Below, one piece after another: positions 1 through 12,680 of a stretch of DNA of 64,000 nt. A program made the translations under genes and the position numbers. The stretch is from positions 44,763 to 108,762 of the forward strand of contig NZ_JANATA010000010.1 of NCBI RefSeq assembly GCF_024199005.1, written 5' to 3'. This DNA comes from Opacimonas viscosa. GTDB lineage: Bacteria > Pseudomonadota > Gammaproteobacteria > Enterobacterales > Alteromonadaceae. The first letter of the stretch is position 1. Each line of letters begins with the position of its first letter. A model generated the notes under the pieces. It had not been told where the DNA came from. It saw nothing but the letters and a program-made list of their open reading frames with translations, and made no database searches.

Positions 1-279
<279 letters not shown>

Positions 280-286
280 TTACCGC

Positions 287-312
287 TTTAACGTTTCCTA
301 CTAAACGTTAAA
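287..312 (-). promoter_or_regulatory. Perfect 10-bp inverted repeat in the icd leader
   Basis: TTTAACGTTT, six bases, then AAACGTTAAA form a perfect inverted repeat 29-54 bases upstream of the icd start codon. It could be a regulator operator or an mRNA hairpin; there is no T-tract, so it is not a simple terminator. The rest of 259-593 is AT-rich promoter and intergenic DNA, with a weaker GCATTTT/AAAATGC repeat at 482-503. I see no gene in it. Confidence 0.5.
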
Positions 313-593
313 ACCTATGCTTGAAGTACTACTGTATCCAGTACCTAATTTTCTAGTGTTTCTGTAATTTGAGTGTGGGGTAATAGATATTTTTAAAGAA
401 TACCGAGATATTTTCTCTATTCTTTACAGCTTTCCTTTGCTCAATCACTAGATGGTGTTATTTATTAGAATTATTTTGGGGGCATTTTATACCATAAAAA
501 TGCACAATAACGAACAATAATCGGCCTATAAATGCTAAATATGCATATTGGTTCGACCATTGTTCAATATTCAGGTAAGTAAAGGGAGGTAGT

Positions 594-773
594 TTATTTT
601 TTGTTAGATTTTTCTATTGCTTCTATTTCGGCCCAAATTTTCTCTGCTTCTGCCGTTATCATCGCATATGATTTAATATCACCTCTGCGCTGGGCTTGCA
701 TACCTTCTTCTAGTTTAGCATCGTATTTTTTGCGTAGCTTCTTAGTAGGATCTGACTTGAACCAACTCAACAT
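594..773 (-). CDS. Small DUF6435 family protein
   Basis: This 59-residue cytoplasmic protein starts MLSWFKSDPTKKLRKKY and ends EAIEKSNKK. The MLSWFK-DP-KKL start, followed by a basic helical segment and an AEAEKIWAEIEAI helix, matches the short DUF6435 family common in Vibrio, Shewanella and Alteromonas; its function is unknown. It is probably all-helical and strongly charged, with no membrane segment. The ATG at 773-771 is preceded by TTAAGGAAA, a good ribosome-binding site. The gene stands alone between icd and the HEPN gene. The plus-strand reading frame over the same bases has no such support. Confidence 0.8.
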   Translation of the reverse strand: MLSWFKSDPTKKLRKKYDAKLEEGMQAQRRGDIKSYAMITAEAEKIWAEIEAIEKSNKK

Positions 774-1175
774 AATTTTTCCTTAAGATATTGTTCTTGC
801 TTTGCTCTATTACTGGATAACTTTGTATCCTAACACTTGTCATTTTAACTACCCCGCAAGCTAAATTGACTTTCGCACTAAGGTGTAGACTTTTGGGTAT
901 GTACATCCTTTATTACTTACCTTACCGACTTTTTGTTCACAAAAACAATCTGTTTTCTCCAACAAAACCTTTAAATGTGTGAAAAAGGTTTTACTTATTA
1001 ACGCCTTTTTACTGGACCAAAACTTTCTTTTTCTTTGTATCGTAAATAAACGTTTTACTTTTATTATTCCTTTAAGAAGAAAAATATTTTCCATTCCATC
1101 TAAAGTTTATAGTATAAACTTTTTACTTAAGAAACTTTTTATAGGTTTTATCTTTTACTTTTTTTTGGTGCCATA
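774..1175. other. AT-rich intergenic region with four TTTTACTT octamers
   Basis: About 400 bases between divergent genes. Open frames here encode runs of Phe, Leu and Lys typical of AT-rich noncoding DNA. The octamer TTTTACTT occurs on the plus strand at 989, 1053, 1121 and 1153. The region must hold promoters for the DUF6435 gene (minus) and the HEPN gene (plus), but I cannot place either with confidence. Confidence 0.4.
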
Positions 1176-1835
1176 ATGGATTTAGACTACTTTAGTCTTA
1201 AGTCAAAACAACAAAGCTCACGTGTTCACGAATGCGATAATATAGATTTGCGTATCCACCGTGCACTCTCTTGGTTGAACCGCGCTCATAAACCTAATGA
1301 AGATATCGACACTCGTTTCTTATATCTTTGGATAGCTTTTAATGCAGTTTATGCTAACGACATCGATCAGAATAACCTCACCGAAAGAAAAACGTTTACT
1401 CGTTTTATAAATCGTCTGTGTCTATTAGACGTTCAGCACGATTTAGATCATCTAGTTTGGGATAAATATAAACATATCATCACTGAACTACTCAACAATA
1501 AATTCGTTTTTCAACCTTTTTGGGATTACCAAAATAAACAAAAAACCGAAGAACAGTGGCTCCAAGCTTTTCGTTCCGAGCAAGCTCGTATTACAAAAGC
1601 CATAAACGACGATCCTCAAACAGATGTAATGCTGAGCATTATATTATCTCGGATGTATACATTGAGAAATCAATATGTGCACGGAGGATGTTCTTTCGGT
1701 TATCATACTAACCGACAACAGATTAAAGATTGCGTCGAGTTTTTAGATGATTTTGTGCCCATTATTATTAACATTTTATTGGAGAATCCTGAAGAAGTCT
1801 GGGGTGACCCTTGTTACCCTATCGTCCCAGATTAA
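1176..1835 (+). CDS. HEPN-domain protein, putative ribonuclease
   Basis: This is a 219-residue soluble protein with no signal peptide. Residues about 45-60 (TRFLYLWIAFNAVYAND) and Arg164-Asn-Gln-Tyr-Val-His169-Gly are the two helices typical of HEPN domains; R-x4-H is the catalytic motif of HEPN ribonucleases. The domain resembles the stand-alone Apea-like HEPN group seen in many environmental bacteria. Its RNA target cannot be told from sequence. The ATG at 1176 follows a weak GGTG ribosome-binding site. The DTW-domain gene starts 14 bases downstream, so the two probably share a transcript. No antitoxin-like (MNT or ParD type) gene is adjacent. The HEPN call is good; activity is inferred only from the intact motif. 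Confidence 0.65.
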   Translation: MDLDYFSLKSKQQSSRVHECDNIDLRIHRALSWLNRAHKPNEDIDTRFLYLWIAFNAVYANDIDQNNLTERKTFTRFINRLCLLDVQHDLDHLVWDKYKHIITELLNNKFVFQPFWDYQNKQKTEEQWLQAFRSEQARITKAINDDPQTDVMLSIILSRMYTLRNQYVHGGCSFGYHTNRQQIKDCVEFLDDFVPIIINILLENPEEVWGDPCYPIVPD

Positions 1836-1849
1836 AAGTTGTGCGAAAC

Positions 1850-2476
1850 ATGTCTTTAACTAAACGGGTGGTTTGTCATAAGTGTCTATATCCATCTTCT
1901 ACCTGTTTATGTGACTATGTAGAACCTTTTTCCACCCCCGTCAATATCGTGGTTTTACAAGACCCCAGTGAATCTAAACACGCTAAAAACACAGTCCGCT
2001 TACTCAAGCTATGCTTGCGTAATATTGTTGTGCACATTACAGATGGTTCATTCACACCACTATCGGCTCTGAACAAAAATAATACGTTGGTACTTTATCC
2101 TAGTTCCACGGCATTGAGTATGGAAGCCCTGATTGAGCAATCTTCATTATCAGAGACTAAAGCTAAATGCGCTATCGACCTTGCTACCATCAAAAATGTC
2201 GTCATATTGGATGGTAGCTGGTCAAAAACTCACAAAATTTGGTCGACGCAAACTTGGCTTCACGAAATTCCACAAATAACGTTTGCCGAACTGCCAGAGT
2301 CACAATACCGCATTCGCAAAGCCAATAGAAAAAATAGTCTTTCTTCATTGGAAGCTTGTGCGCATGTGTTAGATAAATTGTATAAAGTTAACGTTACGCC
2401 TTTATACAATCTTTTAAACGCCTTACAAGACCGCTGGGAAGCTCACAAAGTTTTCTCATCCACTAATAATTCATAG
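1850..2476 (+). CDS. DTW-domain tRNA-uridine aminocarboxypropyltransferase (TapT-like)
   Basis: This 208-residue protein starts VVCHKCLYPSSTCLCDYV, a Cys-rich zinc-binding motif followed by the DTW fold. The signature DGSWSKTHKIW is visible near residue 120, and LPESQYRIRKANRKNSLSSLEA lies near residue 145. The family (TapT/YfiP, TtuB) transfers the aminocarboxypropyl group of S-adenosylmethionine to uridine in tRNA, giving acp3U. The ATG at 1850 is chosen because the conserved domain begins within eight residues; an upstream TTG at 1811 would overlap the HEPN gene. The 3' end overlaps the convergent glutathione S-transferase gene by 14 bases. Which tRNA uridine it modifies is not determinable here. 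Confidence 0.8.
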   Translation: MSLTKRVVCHKCLYPSSTCLCDYVEPFSTPVNIVVLQDPSESKHAKNTVRLLKLCLRNIVVHITDGSFTPLSALNKNNTLVLYPSSTALSMEALIEQSSLSETKAKCAIDLATIKNVVILDGSWSKTHKIWSTQTWLHEIPQITFAELPESQYRIRKANRKNSLSSLEACAHVLDKLYKVNVTPLYNLLNALQDRWEAHKVFSSTNNS

Positions 2477-3071
2477 CAACATAACCTGGCAAATCTTCTA
2501 TCTGTTTTAACCAACGTTTGATATGACTAAATCTTGTTAGGTCAAACCCACCCTCATGTGCGACATGTGTGTAAGCATACAATGCAATATCAGCAGTTGA
2601 GCATTCATCTCCAACCAAATAGTTAGTTTTCGCTAACTGCTTATCCATTATATCCAAAGCTTTATAACCTGGAGGGTGTTTTCTTTCGTATTGTTTACGA
2701 CGGTCTTCAGGTAATCCTAAGTAATGTTGAATAAAACGCGCAACCGCTATATAAGGCTCATGAGAGTATTGTTCAAAGAATTGCCATTGTTGGATCTTGG
2801 CTTGGACAAAGCTGTCATCGGGGTACAATGCAGAACCGCGTGCCAAGAAATTAATAATTGCGTTTGATTCTGACAGGACTCGCCCATCCTCTAATTCAAT
2901 AATTGGTATTTTACCTACTGGTGCTTTGTTTAAAAACTCAGGACTTTTGGTATCACCCTTTAATAAATCTATATCAATATAATGATGTTCAATCTGTAAT
3001 AACGCACAGATCAATTGGATTTTAAAGCAATTACCTGAACGCTTGTCGCCATATATTGTGATCATTTTCAT
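2463..3071 (-). CDS. Glutathione S-transferase family protein
   Basis: This 202-residue cytosolic protein has the two-domain GST layout. The thioredoxin-like N-terminal part begins MKMITIYGDKRSGNCFKIQL, with a Ser in the usual thiol-activating position, and contains the cis-Pro segment VGKIPIIELEDGRVLSESNAI that binds glutathione. The all-helical C-terminal part ends with STADIALYAYTHVAHEGGFDL and a Trp-rich tail. Such proteins conjugate or reduce electrophiles with glutathione; the substrate is unknown. The gene is monocistronic, downstream of the gyrB terminator and convergent with the DTW gene, overlapping it by 14 bases. Confidence 0.85.
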   Translation of the reverse strand: MKMITIYGDKRSGNCFKIQLICALLQIEHHYIDIDLLKGDTKSPEFLNKAPVGKIPIIELEDGRVLSESNAIINFLARGSALYPDDSFVQAKIQQWQFFEQYSHEPYIAVARFIQHYLGLPEDRRKQYERKHPPGYKALDIMDKQLAKTNYLVGDECSTADIALYAYTHVAHEGGFDLTRFSHIKRWLKQIEDLPGYVAMNY

Positions 3072-3083
3072 GATTCCTTATAC

Positions 3084-3114
3084 AAAAAACCCCTAAGTTT
3101 TCACTTAGAGGTTT
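3084..3114 (-). terminator. Rho-independent terminator after gyrB
   Basis: On the minus strand AAACCTCTAAG, a six-base loop and CTTAGGGGTTT form an 11-bp stem with one G-U pair, followed by TTT. It lies 50 bases past the gyrB stop and just before the glutathione S-transferase start, so it separates the two transcripts. Confidence 0.75.
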
Positions 3115-3163
3115 CATCATAAAACACTGACAAACAAAGGGTAACTAAGCCCTTCATTTGCTC

Positions 3164-6692
<3,529 letters not shown>

Positions 6693-6703
6693 AATAGTAG
6701 CTA

Positions 6704-7807
6704 CTACAGACGCATTGGCATGATGACATACAAAGCAGTACTGTTTTGCGCATCTTCAATTAACGCTGAAGCATTGGCATCTGATAAATTAAATTTAACC
6801 TTATCTGAGTCCAAAGCATTCATAACGTCAATGAGATAAGCAACATTGAAACCAATCTCCAAATCATCGCCTTGGTAATCAACATCAACAATTTCTTCTG
6901 CTTCTTCTTGTTCAGGGTTATTAGCCGTTATTTTTAACTCACCATTCGAAATGTTTAAACGCACGCCTCTAAACTTCTCATTAGATAGGATAGATGCTCG
7001 ACTGAAAGCATCTTTAACTACTGCTTTATCAGCCACGACAGCTTTAGTTGTTTCTTTTGGTAAAACACGTCGATGATCTGGGAAACGTCCATCCACTAGT
7101 TTACTAGTAAAGACAAAATCGGCTGATTTAATAGAAATATGGTTTGAACCAATCTTCACCATAACGGTTTGATCACTATTTTCAATCAAACGCGAAATCT
7201 CTAGGACACCTTTACGCGGGATAATAACTTGGCGAGCAGGTAAAGACGATGTAGTGTAATCGTAATTGCAAAGTGCTAAACGATGGCCATCGGTAGCAAC
7301 TGTTCTAATAAGATTATCTTCAGTCTCCAAAGACATACCGTTTAAATAGTAACGAACGTCTTGTTGAGCCATGGCAAAACTAGTGCTATCAATAAGGTGC
7401 TTTAATTCAGATTGCGAAATAACAAACTCAACATCACCCTGCCAATCTTCAAGATTAGGATAATCATTAGCACTTAAAGTAGATAAAGTATAACGGCCTC
7501 GTCCAGACCTTATCGTGGCTTTACTACCATTAACTTCAAATGTTATGTCATTATCAGTCGACAAACCTTTACAAATATCAAATAATTTTTTTGCAGGAAC
7601 GGTAATTTCGCCTTCGACAAAATCCGATTCCAACTCAATACGAGAAATTAACTCAACTTCTAAATCAGTACCCGTTAGCCATAATGCACCCTCTTTCACC
7701 TTTAAGAGTATGTTAGATAAAATAGGTAGGGTATGACGACGTTCAATCGCACCAGAAACTAACTGTAAAGGTTGTAAAAACTTTTCACGGCTAATAGTAA
7801 ATTTCAT
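6704..7807 (-). CDS. dnaN: DNA polymerase III beta sliding clamp
   Basis: At 367 residues it matches the usual clamp length (366 in E. coli). The dimeric ring tethers DNA polymerases to the template. It begins MKFTISREKFLQPLQLVSG and ends with the conserved ...ALYVIMPMRL, which forms part of the hydrophobic peptide-binding cleft. The internal motifs ATDGHRLALC and VDGRFPDHRRVLP are also typical. The gene lies 36 bases after dnaA and 11 before recF in the same direction, so all three are probably co-transcribed from the dnaA promoter. Confidence 0.98.
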   Translation of the reverse strand: MKFTISREKFLQPLQLVSGAIERRHTLPILSNILLKVKEGALWLTGTDLEVELISRIELESDFVEGEITVPAKKLFDICKGLSTDNDITFEVNGSKATIRSGRGRYTLSTLSANDYPNLEDWQGDVEFVISQSELKHLIDSTSFAMAQQDVRYYLNGMSLETEDNLIRTVATDGHRLALCNYDYTTSSLPARQVIIPRKGVLEISRLIENSDQTVMVKIGSNHISIKSADFVFTSKLVDGRFPDHRRVLPKETTKAVVADKAVVKDAFSRASILSNEKFRGVRLNISNGELKITANNPEQEEAEEIVDVDYQGDDLEIGFNVAYLIDVMNALDSDKVKFNLSDANASALIEDAQNSTALYVIMPMRL

Positions 7808-7843
7808 TGAGTTGTTCTCATTTGAGTTAGTATGTGTATTCTA

Positions 7844-9274
7844 TTAAGAAGACAAGGTTCTTATCAAGTTTTTATAGTCTTCTTTTATATCATGATTTTC
7901 TTCACGAAGTTGTTCTATTTTACGACAAGCGTGTAAAACCGTGGTGTGATCGCGTCCACCAAAACCATTACCAATTTCTGGTAAGCTATGATTGGTTAAT
8001 TCTTTTGCAAGGGCCATCGCCAGTTGACGCGGTCTAGCTATAATTCTGCTACGACGTTTAGACAATATATCAGCGACTTTTATCTTGTAGTAATCAGCTA
8101 CCGTTTTTTGAATATTTTCAACTGTAACCAATTTTTCTTGTAGCGCAAGTAAATCTCGTAATGCTTCACGCACAAAATCAATCGTAATGTCTCTACCGGT
8201 AAAATTAGCATTCGCAATAACGCGATTTAACGCACCTTCAAGTTCACGGACATTTGAACGCAAACGTTTAGCAATAAAAAATGCGACTTCATCAGCGAGA
8301 TCAATTTTGTTTTCCACAGCTTTACGTTTCAGAATAGCAACCCGTGTTTCTAATTCAGGCGGCTCAATCGCAATAGTCAAACCCCAACCAAAACGAGATT
8401 TCAAACGATCCTCTACTCCATCAATTTCTTTGGGGTAACGATCAGAAGTCATGATAATTTGTTGATTATCTTCTAACAAAGCATTAAAGGTATGGAAAAA
8501 TTCTTCTTGAGAACGATCTTTATTCGCAAAAAATTGAATATCATCTATTAATAATGCATCAACTGAGCGGTAATAGCGCTTGAATTCTTCGATTGCATTA
8601 TTTTGTAACGCCTTCACCATATCTTGTACAAAACGTTCAGAATGCATATAAACAATATGCGCGTCTTTCTTTTTCTTTAATATACCGTTACCCACAGCAT
8701 GTAATAAATGGGTTTTACCAAGACCTGTTCCCCCATATATAAATAATGGGTTATATGCACCACCAGGATTGTCAGCAACACTACTCGCAGCTGCTCGAGC
8801 AAGCTGATTGGATTTACCTTCAACAAAATTATCAAATAAATATGTGCGATTGATATTACTTTTTTGCTGTGGGCTGGGTACCGGTTTTAATTCTGCTGGT
8901 GTCGGAACAACTGGCGCAGGTTGCTGCACTTTATCGCGAATATTAGGTACAGCTGTAGACAGGTGAGGAATGGAAGAGTTAGCCGTTGTGCCAGCTTGGG
9001 TATCGGTAACAGGTGTAGCTCTGCGCGTAAAAACATCTAACATTAATTGCGGCGCTTTGTCGCCCTTGTATTCAGTGAATAAGGTCGTAATTTTATCTCT
9101 ATATTTATCCCTAACCCAGTCAAGGACAAAACGATTTGGCGCAAATAAAGTCACCGCAGTCAGGGTATCATCATCAAATGTTTCTTCAGAGCGTAGCGGA
9201 CGGATCCACATATTAAACTGCTGAGTATCTAGATCTATCTCTAAACGCTCTAAACATCTATCCCATAACTGCAT
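7844..9274 (-). CDS. dnaA: Chromosomal replication initiator protein DnaA
   Basis: The 476-residue initiator binds DnaA boxes at oriC, unwinds the AT-rich element and recruits helicase. The start [20 protein letters not shown] is domain I. A Pro- and Gln-rich linker follows. Domain III has Walker [12 protein letters not shown] and Walker [10 protein letters not shown]. Domain IV has the box-recognition helix [15 protein letters not shown]. The ATG at 9274 is chosen over an in-frame upstream start at 9346, because family members begin at this methionine and AAGG precedes it at eight bases. DnaA boxes lie in the upstream region, consistent with autoregulation. Confidence 0.97.
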   Translation of the reverse strand: MQLWDRCLERLEIDLDTQQFNMWIRPLRSEETFDDDTLTAVTLFAPNRFVLDWVRDKYRDKITTLFTEYKGDKAPQLMLDVFTRRATPVTDTQAGTTANSSIPHLSTAVPNIRDKVQQPAPVVPTPAELKPVPSPQQKSNINRTYLFDNFVEGKSNQLARAAASSVADNPGGAYNPLFIYGGTGLGKTHLLHAVGNGILKKKKDAHIVYMHSERFVQDMVKALQNNAIEEFKRYYRSVDALLIDDIQFFANKDRSQEEFFHTFNALLEDNQQIIMTSDRYPKEIDGVEDRLKSRFGWGLTIAIEPPELETRVAILKRKAVENKIDLADEVAFFIAKRLRSNVRELEGALNRVIANANFTGRDITIDFVREALRDLLALQEKLVTVENIQKTVADYYKIKVADILSKRRSRIIARPRQLAMALAKELTNHSLPEIGNGFGGRDHTTVLHACRKIEQLREENHDIKEDYKNLIRTLSS

Positions 9275-9719
9275 CAGTGCAACCTTATAATTTTTATCTG
9301 TGATTAAGTATACGGATCTATCGACCAGCTTCAACTTTAAACCCAAAATAAAACATAAGTTACTGTATTTAAATGTATTTATTTAAATAACAATGGAGAG
9401 ATAACGCATACAAAATGACAACTTATACACAACCAAACGATTCAAAAAATAATAAAAAACAAGACAATCTGTGGATAACTTATGTGTAAACTGTGTGTAA
9501 GTCATTATTTATTTAAAAATATGCTGATATTTTGATCACAATTAGCATATAATCTTGTTAAATGCGTTGACAAGCTGGGATTTGATCTCTATTATTTTGC
9601 ATCCTTTTACAGCGGTATTGAAAAATTTCGTATCTGTGAGCATAAAGATTGTTATCAATCACTCATTTTTACACATTATTCACGCTATGTGTTTAACCAA
9701 CTATATAGAGACTTAGGTC
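9275..9719. promoter_or_regulatory. dnaA-rpmH intergenic region with DnaA boxes and rpmH promoter
   Basis: Perfect DnaA boxes occur at 9423-9431 (TTATACACA) and 9470-9478 (TGTGGATAA, reverse orientation), with a near match TGTGTGTAA at 9492-9500. They lie 150-225 bases upstream of the dnaA start, as expected for autoregulation. The rpmH promoter is clear: TTGACA at 9567-9572, a 17-base spacer and TATTAT at 9590-9595. The region is AT-rich, but its box cluster is smaller than the one at 16127-16346, so I place oriC there instead. Confidence 0.75.
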
Positions 9720-9854
9720 ATGAAAAGAACATTTCAACCAAGCAACTTAAAGCGTAAGCGTTCTCACGGATTCCGTGCTCGCATGGCAACTAAAAACGGT
9801 CGTAAAGTTTTAGCTGCTCGTCGTGCAAAAGGTCGTGCACGTTTATCAGCTTAA
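9720..9854 (+). CDS. rpmH: 50S ribosomal protein L34
   Basis: This 44-residue, very basic protein ([20 protein letters not shown] to [10 protein letters not shown]) matches L34 along its whole length. L34 sits in the 50S subunit near 23S rRNA helices. AGG lies four bases before the ATG. It is transcribed from the strong TTGACA/TATTAT promoter at 9567-9595 and is followed at once by rnpA, the order conserved in most bacteria. Confidence 0.97.
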   Translation: MKRTFQPSNLKRKRSHGFRARMATKNGRKVLAARRAKGRARLSA

Positions 9855-10235
9855 TTGATAAATACTGTTTCTAAAGTGGGTGACTATACGTTTCCACGAG
9901 AGTTGCGTCTGTTAACTCCGGCCCACTTTAGTAATGTATTTGCTGATGCTATACCTGCTCCATCAAAACACGTTACTCTTCTCGCCAAAATTAATCCTGA
10001 ATTAGATCATCCCAGACTGGGCATTACTATTGCTAAAAATAGAGTACGCAATGCAAATGATCGTAACCGATTAAAACGTGTAATCCGCGAAAACTTCAGA
10101 CTACACCAACATTTTTTACCAAATATTGATATTATAGTGATTGGCAAGAGTAATCTTGATACTCTTAGCAACCAAGAATTTAATGACTTGTTGAACAAGC
10201 TATGGATAAAATTAAAAACACGTTGCGAAAAATAA
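9855..10235 (+). CDS. rnpA: Ribonuclease P protein component
   Basis: This 126-residue basic protein binds RNase P RNA (not in this window) and helps it mature tRNA 5' ends. The central RNR helix [18 protein letters not shown] and the N-terminal [13 protein letters not shown] are characteristic. The start is uncertain. A TTG at 9855 directly follows the rpmH stop; a GTG at 9876 would give a protein beginning just before the conserved FPRELRL. Neither has a strong ribosome-binding site, which suggests translational coupling to rpmH. The 3' end overlaps yidD by 34 bases, as in many relatives. Confidence 0.94.
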   Translation: MINTVSKVGDYTFPRELRLLTPAHFSNVFADAIPAPSKHVTLLAKINPELDHPRLGITIAKNRVRNANDRNRLKRVIRENFRLHQHFLPNIDIIVIGKSNLDTLSNQEFNDLLNKLWIKLKTRCEK

Positions 10236-10468
10236 CTATTTTTCCCTTGTTGTTATTAATTCGATTTTATCAAACCTGTATTTCTCCCTTCCTTGGCAGT
10301 AATTGTAGGTTTCATCCAACATGTTCTTCTTATGCATTAGAATCAATTAAGACCTATGGATGTATAAAAGGTGTTTGGTTATCCATTCAACGCATACTAA
10401 AATGTCATCCATTTCATCCAGGTGGGATAGATCCCGTACCTGATAATAATAAAGATACCAAACAGTAA
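10202..10468 (+). CDS. yidD: Membrane protein insertion efficiency factor YidD
   Basis: This 88-residue protein has an N-terminal amphipathic or hydrophobic helix ([20 protein letters not shown]). The family motif follows: [19 protein letters not shown], then [16 protein letters not shown]. The conserved cysteines and the HPGG-DPVP end define YidD. It assists YidC- and Sec-dependent insertion at the inner membrane. It overlaps rnpA and is 11 bases before yidC, an operon arrangement conserved in gammaproteobacteria. Confidence 0.95.
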   Translation: MDKIKNTLRKITIFPLLLLIRFYQTCISPFLGSNCRFHPTCSSYALESIKTYGCIKGVWLSIQRILKCHPFHPGGIDPVPDNNKDTKQ

Positions 10469-10479
10469 GTAGAGATATT

Positions 10480-12150
10480 ATGGAATCCCAACGCAGTTTT
10501 ATTCTCATTGCCTTAGCATTCGTGAGTTATTTGTTATGGCAAGAATGGTTAGCTAAGGATGTTGATCCGAACGATACCGTCCAAGTAAGTTCTCAAATAT
10601 TACCCGCCGAGCCTGTGAAAGCTGTTGCGTCTGGTGGCGTAGTCGCAAATACCTTAGATGTACCTGAAGATATGACTACACAAAGCGTTGTGCCAGTTTT
10701 ATCAACTGCCACTACTGCATCAGACCGTTATATTTCTGTTGAGACAGATACTTTATCTGTCGTTATCGACCGAATTGGTGGAGACGTTGTCAAGGCAAAC
10801 CTGAATAAATATCCTATTACTGAAGGCTCTGATGATGCATATAGTCTACTACGTCCATCAGGCGCGGTGTATGTTGCGCAAAGTGGGTTAATCGGTGCTA
10901 ATGGACCAGATGCTAACCCAGCGGGTCGTCCTATGTACGATGCTCCCCAACAAGCATATGTACTAGACAGTAACACACTAAGCGTGCCTTTATCTTGGAC
11001 CGATGGCAATGGCCTTACCATTACCAAAACATTTAGTTTCAGTCGCGCAAGTCATGCCGTCAATGTAGTACAAAACATTACTAACAATTCAGCAAATACT
11101 GCTGTTGTTCAACCATATGCACAATTAAAACAAACATTTAATGTCCCAGAAGGCTCTATGTTTATGCCCACTTATCGCGGTGCAGCATTTGGGACAGCTG
11201 AAGAACAATATACCAAGTATTCGTTCTCTGATATCGAAGATGAAAACTTACGTGAAACAACTCCTGCTGGTTGGGTAGCCATGATTGAGCACTATTTCCT
11301 AACAGCATGGGTACCACCTCAAGATAAAAGTAACACGATTTATACACGTGCTATCGGTGCTGAGTTTGCAACGATCGGGTATACATCTGAAGCAGTAAGT
11401 ATCCCTGCCGGAACAACCACAGAATTATCTAGCCTTTTATATATGGGCCCTAAAGACCAAGATACTTTACGTGAATTTGCGACAGGTCTGCACTTGACTG
11501 TTGATTACGGCATTTTATGGTTTATCTCAGAGTGGTTATTTTGGTTACTCCAGATTATCCAAGGTGTGGTAGTTAACTGGGGTGTCGCAATCATCATTAT
11601 TACTATCATAGTAAAAGGTGTCATGTATCCATTGACCAAAAAACAATACGAATCAATGGCAAAAATGCGTGTTTTAGCACCTAAAATGCAGCAAATAAAA
11701 GAACGTGTTGGTGATGATCGTCAAAAGATGTCACAAGCTATGATGGAGTTATACAAAAAAGAAAAAGTAAACCCAATGGGTGGTTGCTTCCCACTGCTTT
11801 TACAAATGCCAATTTTCTTGGCATTGTACTGGGTATTCTTGGAGTCAGTAGAACTGCGTCAAGCTGACTTTGTGTTATGGATCACAGATTTATCGGTGAA
11901 AGACCCTTACTTTGTATTACCTATCCTAACAGGTATCAGTATGTGGGCATTACAAAAACTACAACCAATGACGATCCAGGACGAGATGCAAAAGAAAATC
12001 ATGCAGTTTATGCCTGTAATGATGACTGTATTCTTTATGTGGTTCCCTGCTGGATTAGTTTTATATTGGTTAGTCAGTAACGTCATTACCTTGGTGCAAG
12101 CAAAACTTATTTACGCGTCTATGGAAAAACGTGGACTGAGCGCAAAATAA
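10480..12150 (+). CDS. yidC: Membrane protein insertase YidC
   Basis: This 556-residue inner-membrane protein inserts and folds membrane proteins, with or without SecYEG; ATP synthase subunits a and c are classic clients. It has an N-terminal membrane anchor (SFILIALAFVSYLLW), a periplasmic beta-sandwich domain (about residues 60-340) and the conserved C-terminal five-helix insertase core. The core starts at DYGILWFISEWLFWLLQI and contains the coiled cytoplasmic loop KMRVLAPKMQQIKERVGDD and NPMGGCFPLLLQMPIF. This is the Gram-negative architecture at normal length. AGAG lies before the ATG. Confidence 0.97.
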   Translation: MESQRSFILIALAFVSYLLWQEWLAKDVDPNDTVQVSSQILPAEPVKAVASGGVVANTLDVPEDMTTQSVVPVLSTATTASDRYISVETDTLSVVIDRIGGDVVKANLNKYPITEGSDDAYSLLRPSGAVYVAQSGLIGANGPDANPAGRPMYDAPQQAYVLDSNTLSVPLSWTDGNGLTITKTFSFSRASHAVNVVQNITNNSANTAVVQPYAQLKQTFNVPEGSMFMPTYRGAAFGTAEEQYTKYSFSDIEDENLRETTPAGWVAMIEHYFLTAWVPPQDKSNTIYTRAIGAEFATIGYTSEAVSIPAGTTTELSSLLYMGPKDQDTLREFATGLHLTVDYGILWFISEWLFWLLQIIQGVVVNWGVAIIIITIIVKGVMYPLTKKQYESMAKMRVLAPKMQQIKERVGDDRQKMSQAMMELYKKEKVNPMGGCFPLLLQMPIFLALYWVFLESVELRQADFVLWITDLSVKDPYFVLPILTGISMWALQKLQPMTIQDEMQKKIMQFMPVMMTVFFMWFPAGLVLYWLVSNVITLVQAKLIYASMEKRGLSAK

Positions 12151-12173
12151 CTATTTAATTAAAGGAACAAGCT

Positions 12174-12656
12174 ATGCCTTCATTTGATATTGTATCTGAA
12201 ATAGATAATGTAGAAGTCGGTAATGCAGTAGATAATGCAAATCGAGAACTGACAACACGCTTTGACTTTAGAGGTGTCGACGCCACTTTTTCTAAAGTAG
12301 AAGATAATGTTCAAATGCAGGCAGAAGCTGAATTTCAGTTACAACAGATGTTAGATATTTTACGAGGTACCTGTGTCAAACGCGGTGTAGACACAGCAGC
12401 AATGGAAACCAAAGACGTTGTTCATTCAGGTAAAATATACAAGCAACTGGTAGAGTTTCAACAAGGCATTGACCAAGCTATGGCAAAGAAAATAGTCAAA
12501 CTTGTGAAAGATGCCAAAATCAAGGTGCAAACAGCTATCCAAGGTGAACAACTACGGGTTACAGGGAAGAAACGCGATGAATTGCAACAGGTAATCGCGC
12601 TAGTAAAAGAGGCTAATTTAGGACAACCTTTCCAATACAAAAATTTCCGTGATTAA
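12174..12656 (+). CDS. yajQ: YajQ family cyclic-di-GMP/nucleotide-binding protein
   Basis: At 160 residues it matches YajQ (163 in E. coli) end to end. It starts [20 protein letters not shown] and includes TTRFDFRG and a C-terminal [18 protein letters not shown]. YajQ proteins have two ferredoxin-like domains; homologues bind cyclic-di-GMP or nucleotides and act as regulators. In this window it sits between yidC and mnmE, 23 and 24 bases away, a spot where most gammaproteobacteria have no gene. AAAGGA precedes the ATG. Co-transcription with yidC is likely; functional meaning of this location is unknown. Confidence 0.93.
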   Translation: MPSFDIVSEIDNVEVGNAVDNANRELTTRFDFRGVDATFSKVEDNVQMQAEAEFQLQQMLDILRGTCVKRGVDTAAMETKDVVHSGKIYKQLVEFQQGIDQAMAKKIVKLVKDAKIKVQTAIQGEQLRVTGKKRDELQQVIALVKEANLGQPFQYKNFRD

Positions 12657-12680
12657 ACCTTTATGCGGTAGGAATATCTG

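Noticed and set aside
601..786. 61-residue plus-strand ORF
   Set aside because: It is the antisense of the DUF6435 gene at 594-773 (minus), which has a good ribosome-binding site and a recognised family.
861..1094. 77-residue minus-strand ORF over the same AT-rich region
   Set aside because: It has no ribosome-binding site and no family resemblance. It reads the reverse of an intergenic stretch with repeated octamers.
979..1176. 65-residue plus-strand ORF whose stop overlaps the HEPN start (TAATG)
   Set aside because: It is made of Phe, Leu and Lys codons from AT-rich DNA, starts with GTG lacking a ribosome-binding site, and has no recognisable domain. The overlap alone is not enough.
9275..9346. 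Longer dnaA with 24 extra N-terminal residues
   Set aside because: Family members begin at [11 protein letters not shown], and AAGG lies before the ATG at 9274. The extension has no conserved sequence.
9423..9478. dnaA upstream region as the replication origin
   Set aside because: It has two perfect DnaA boxes, fewer than the cluster at 16127-16346, and lacks the AT-rich flank with GATC repeats. Autoregulation explains it better.
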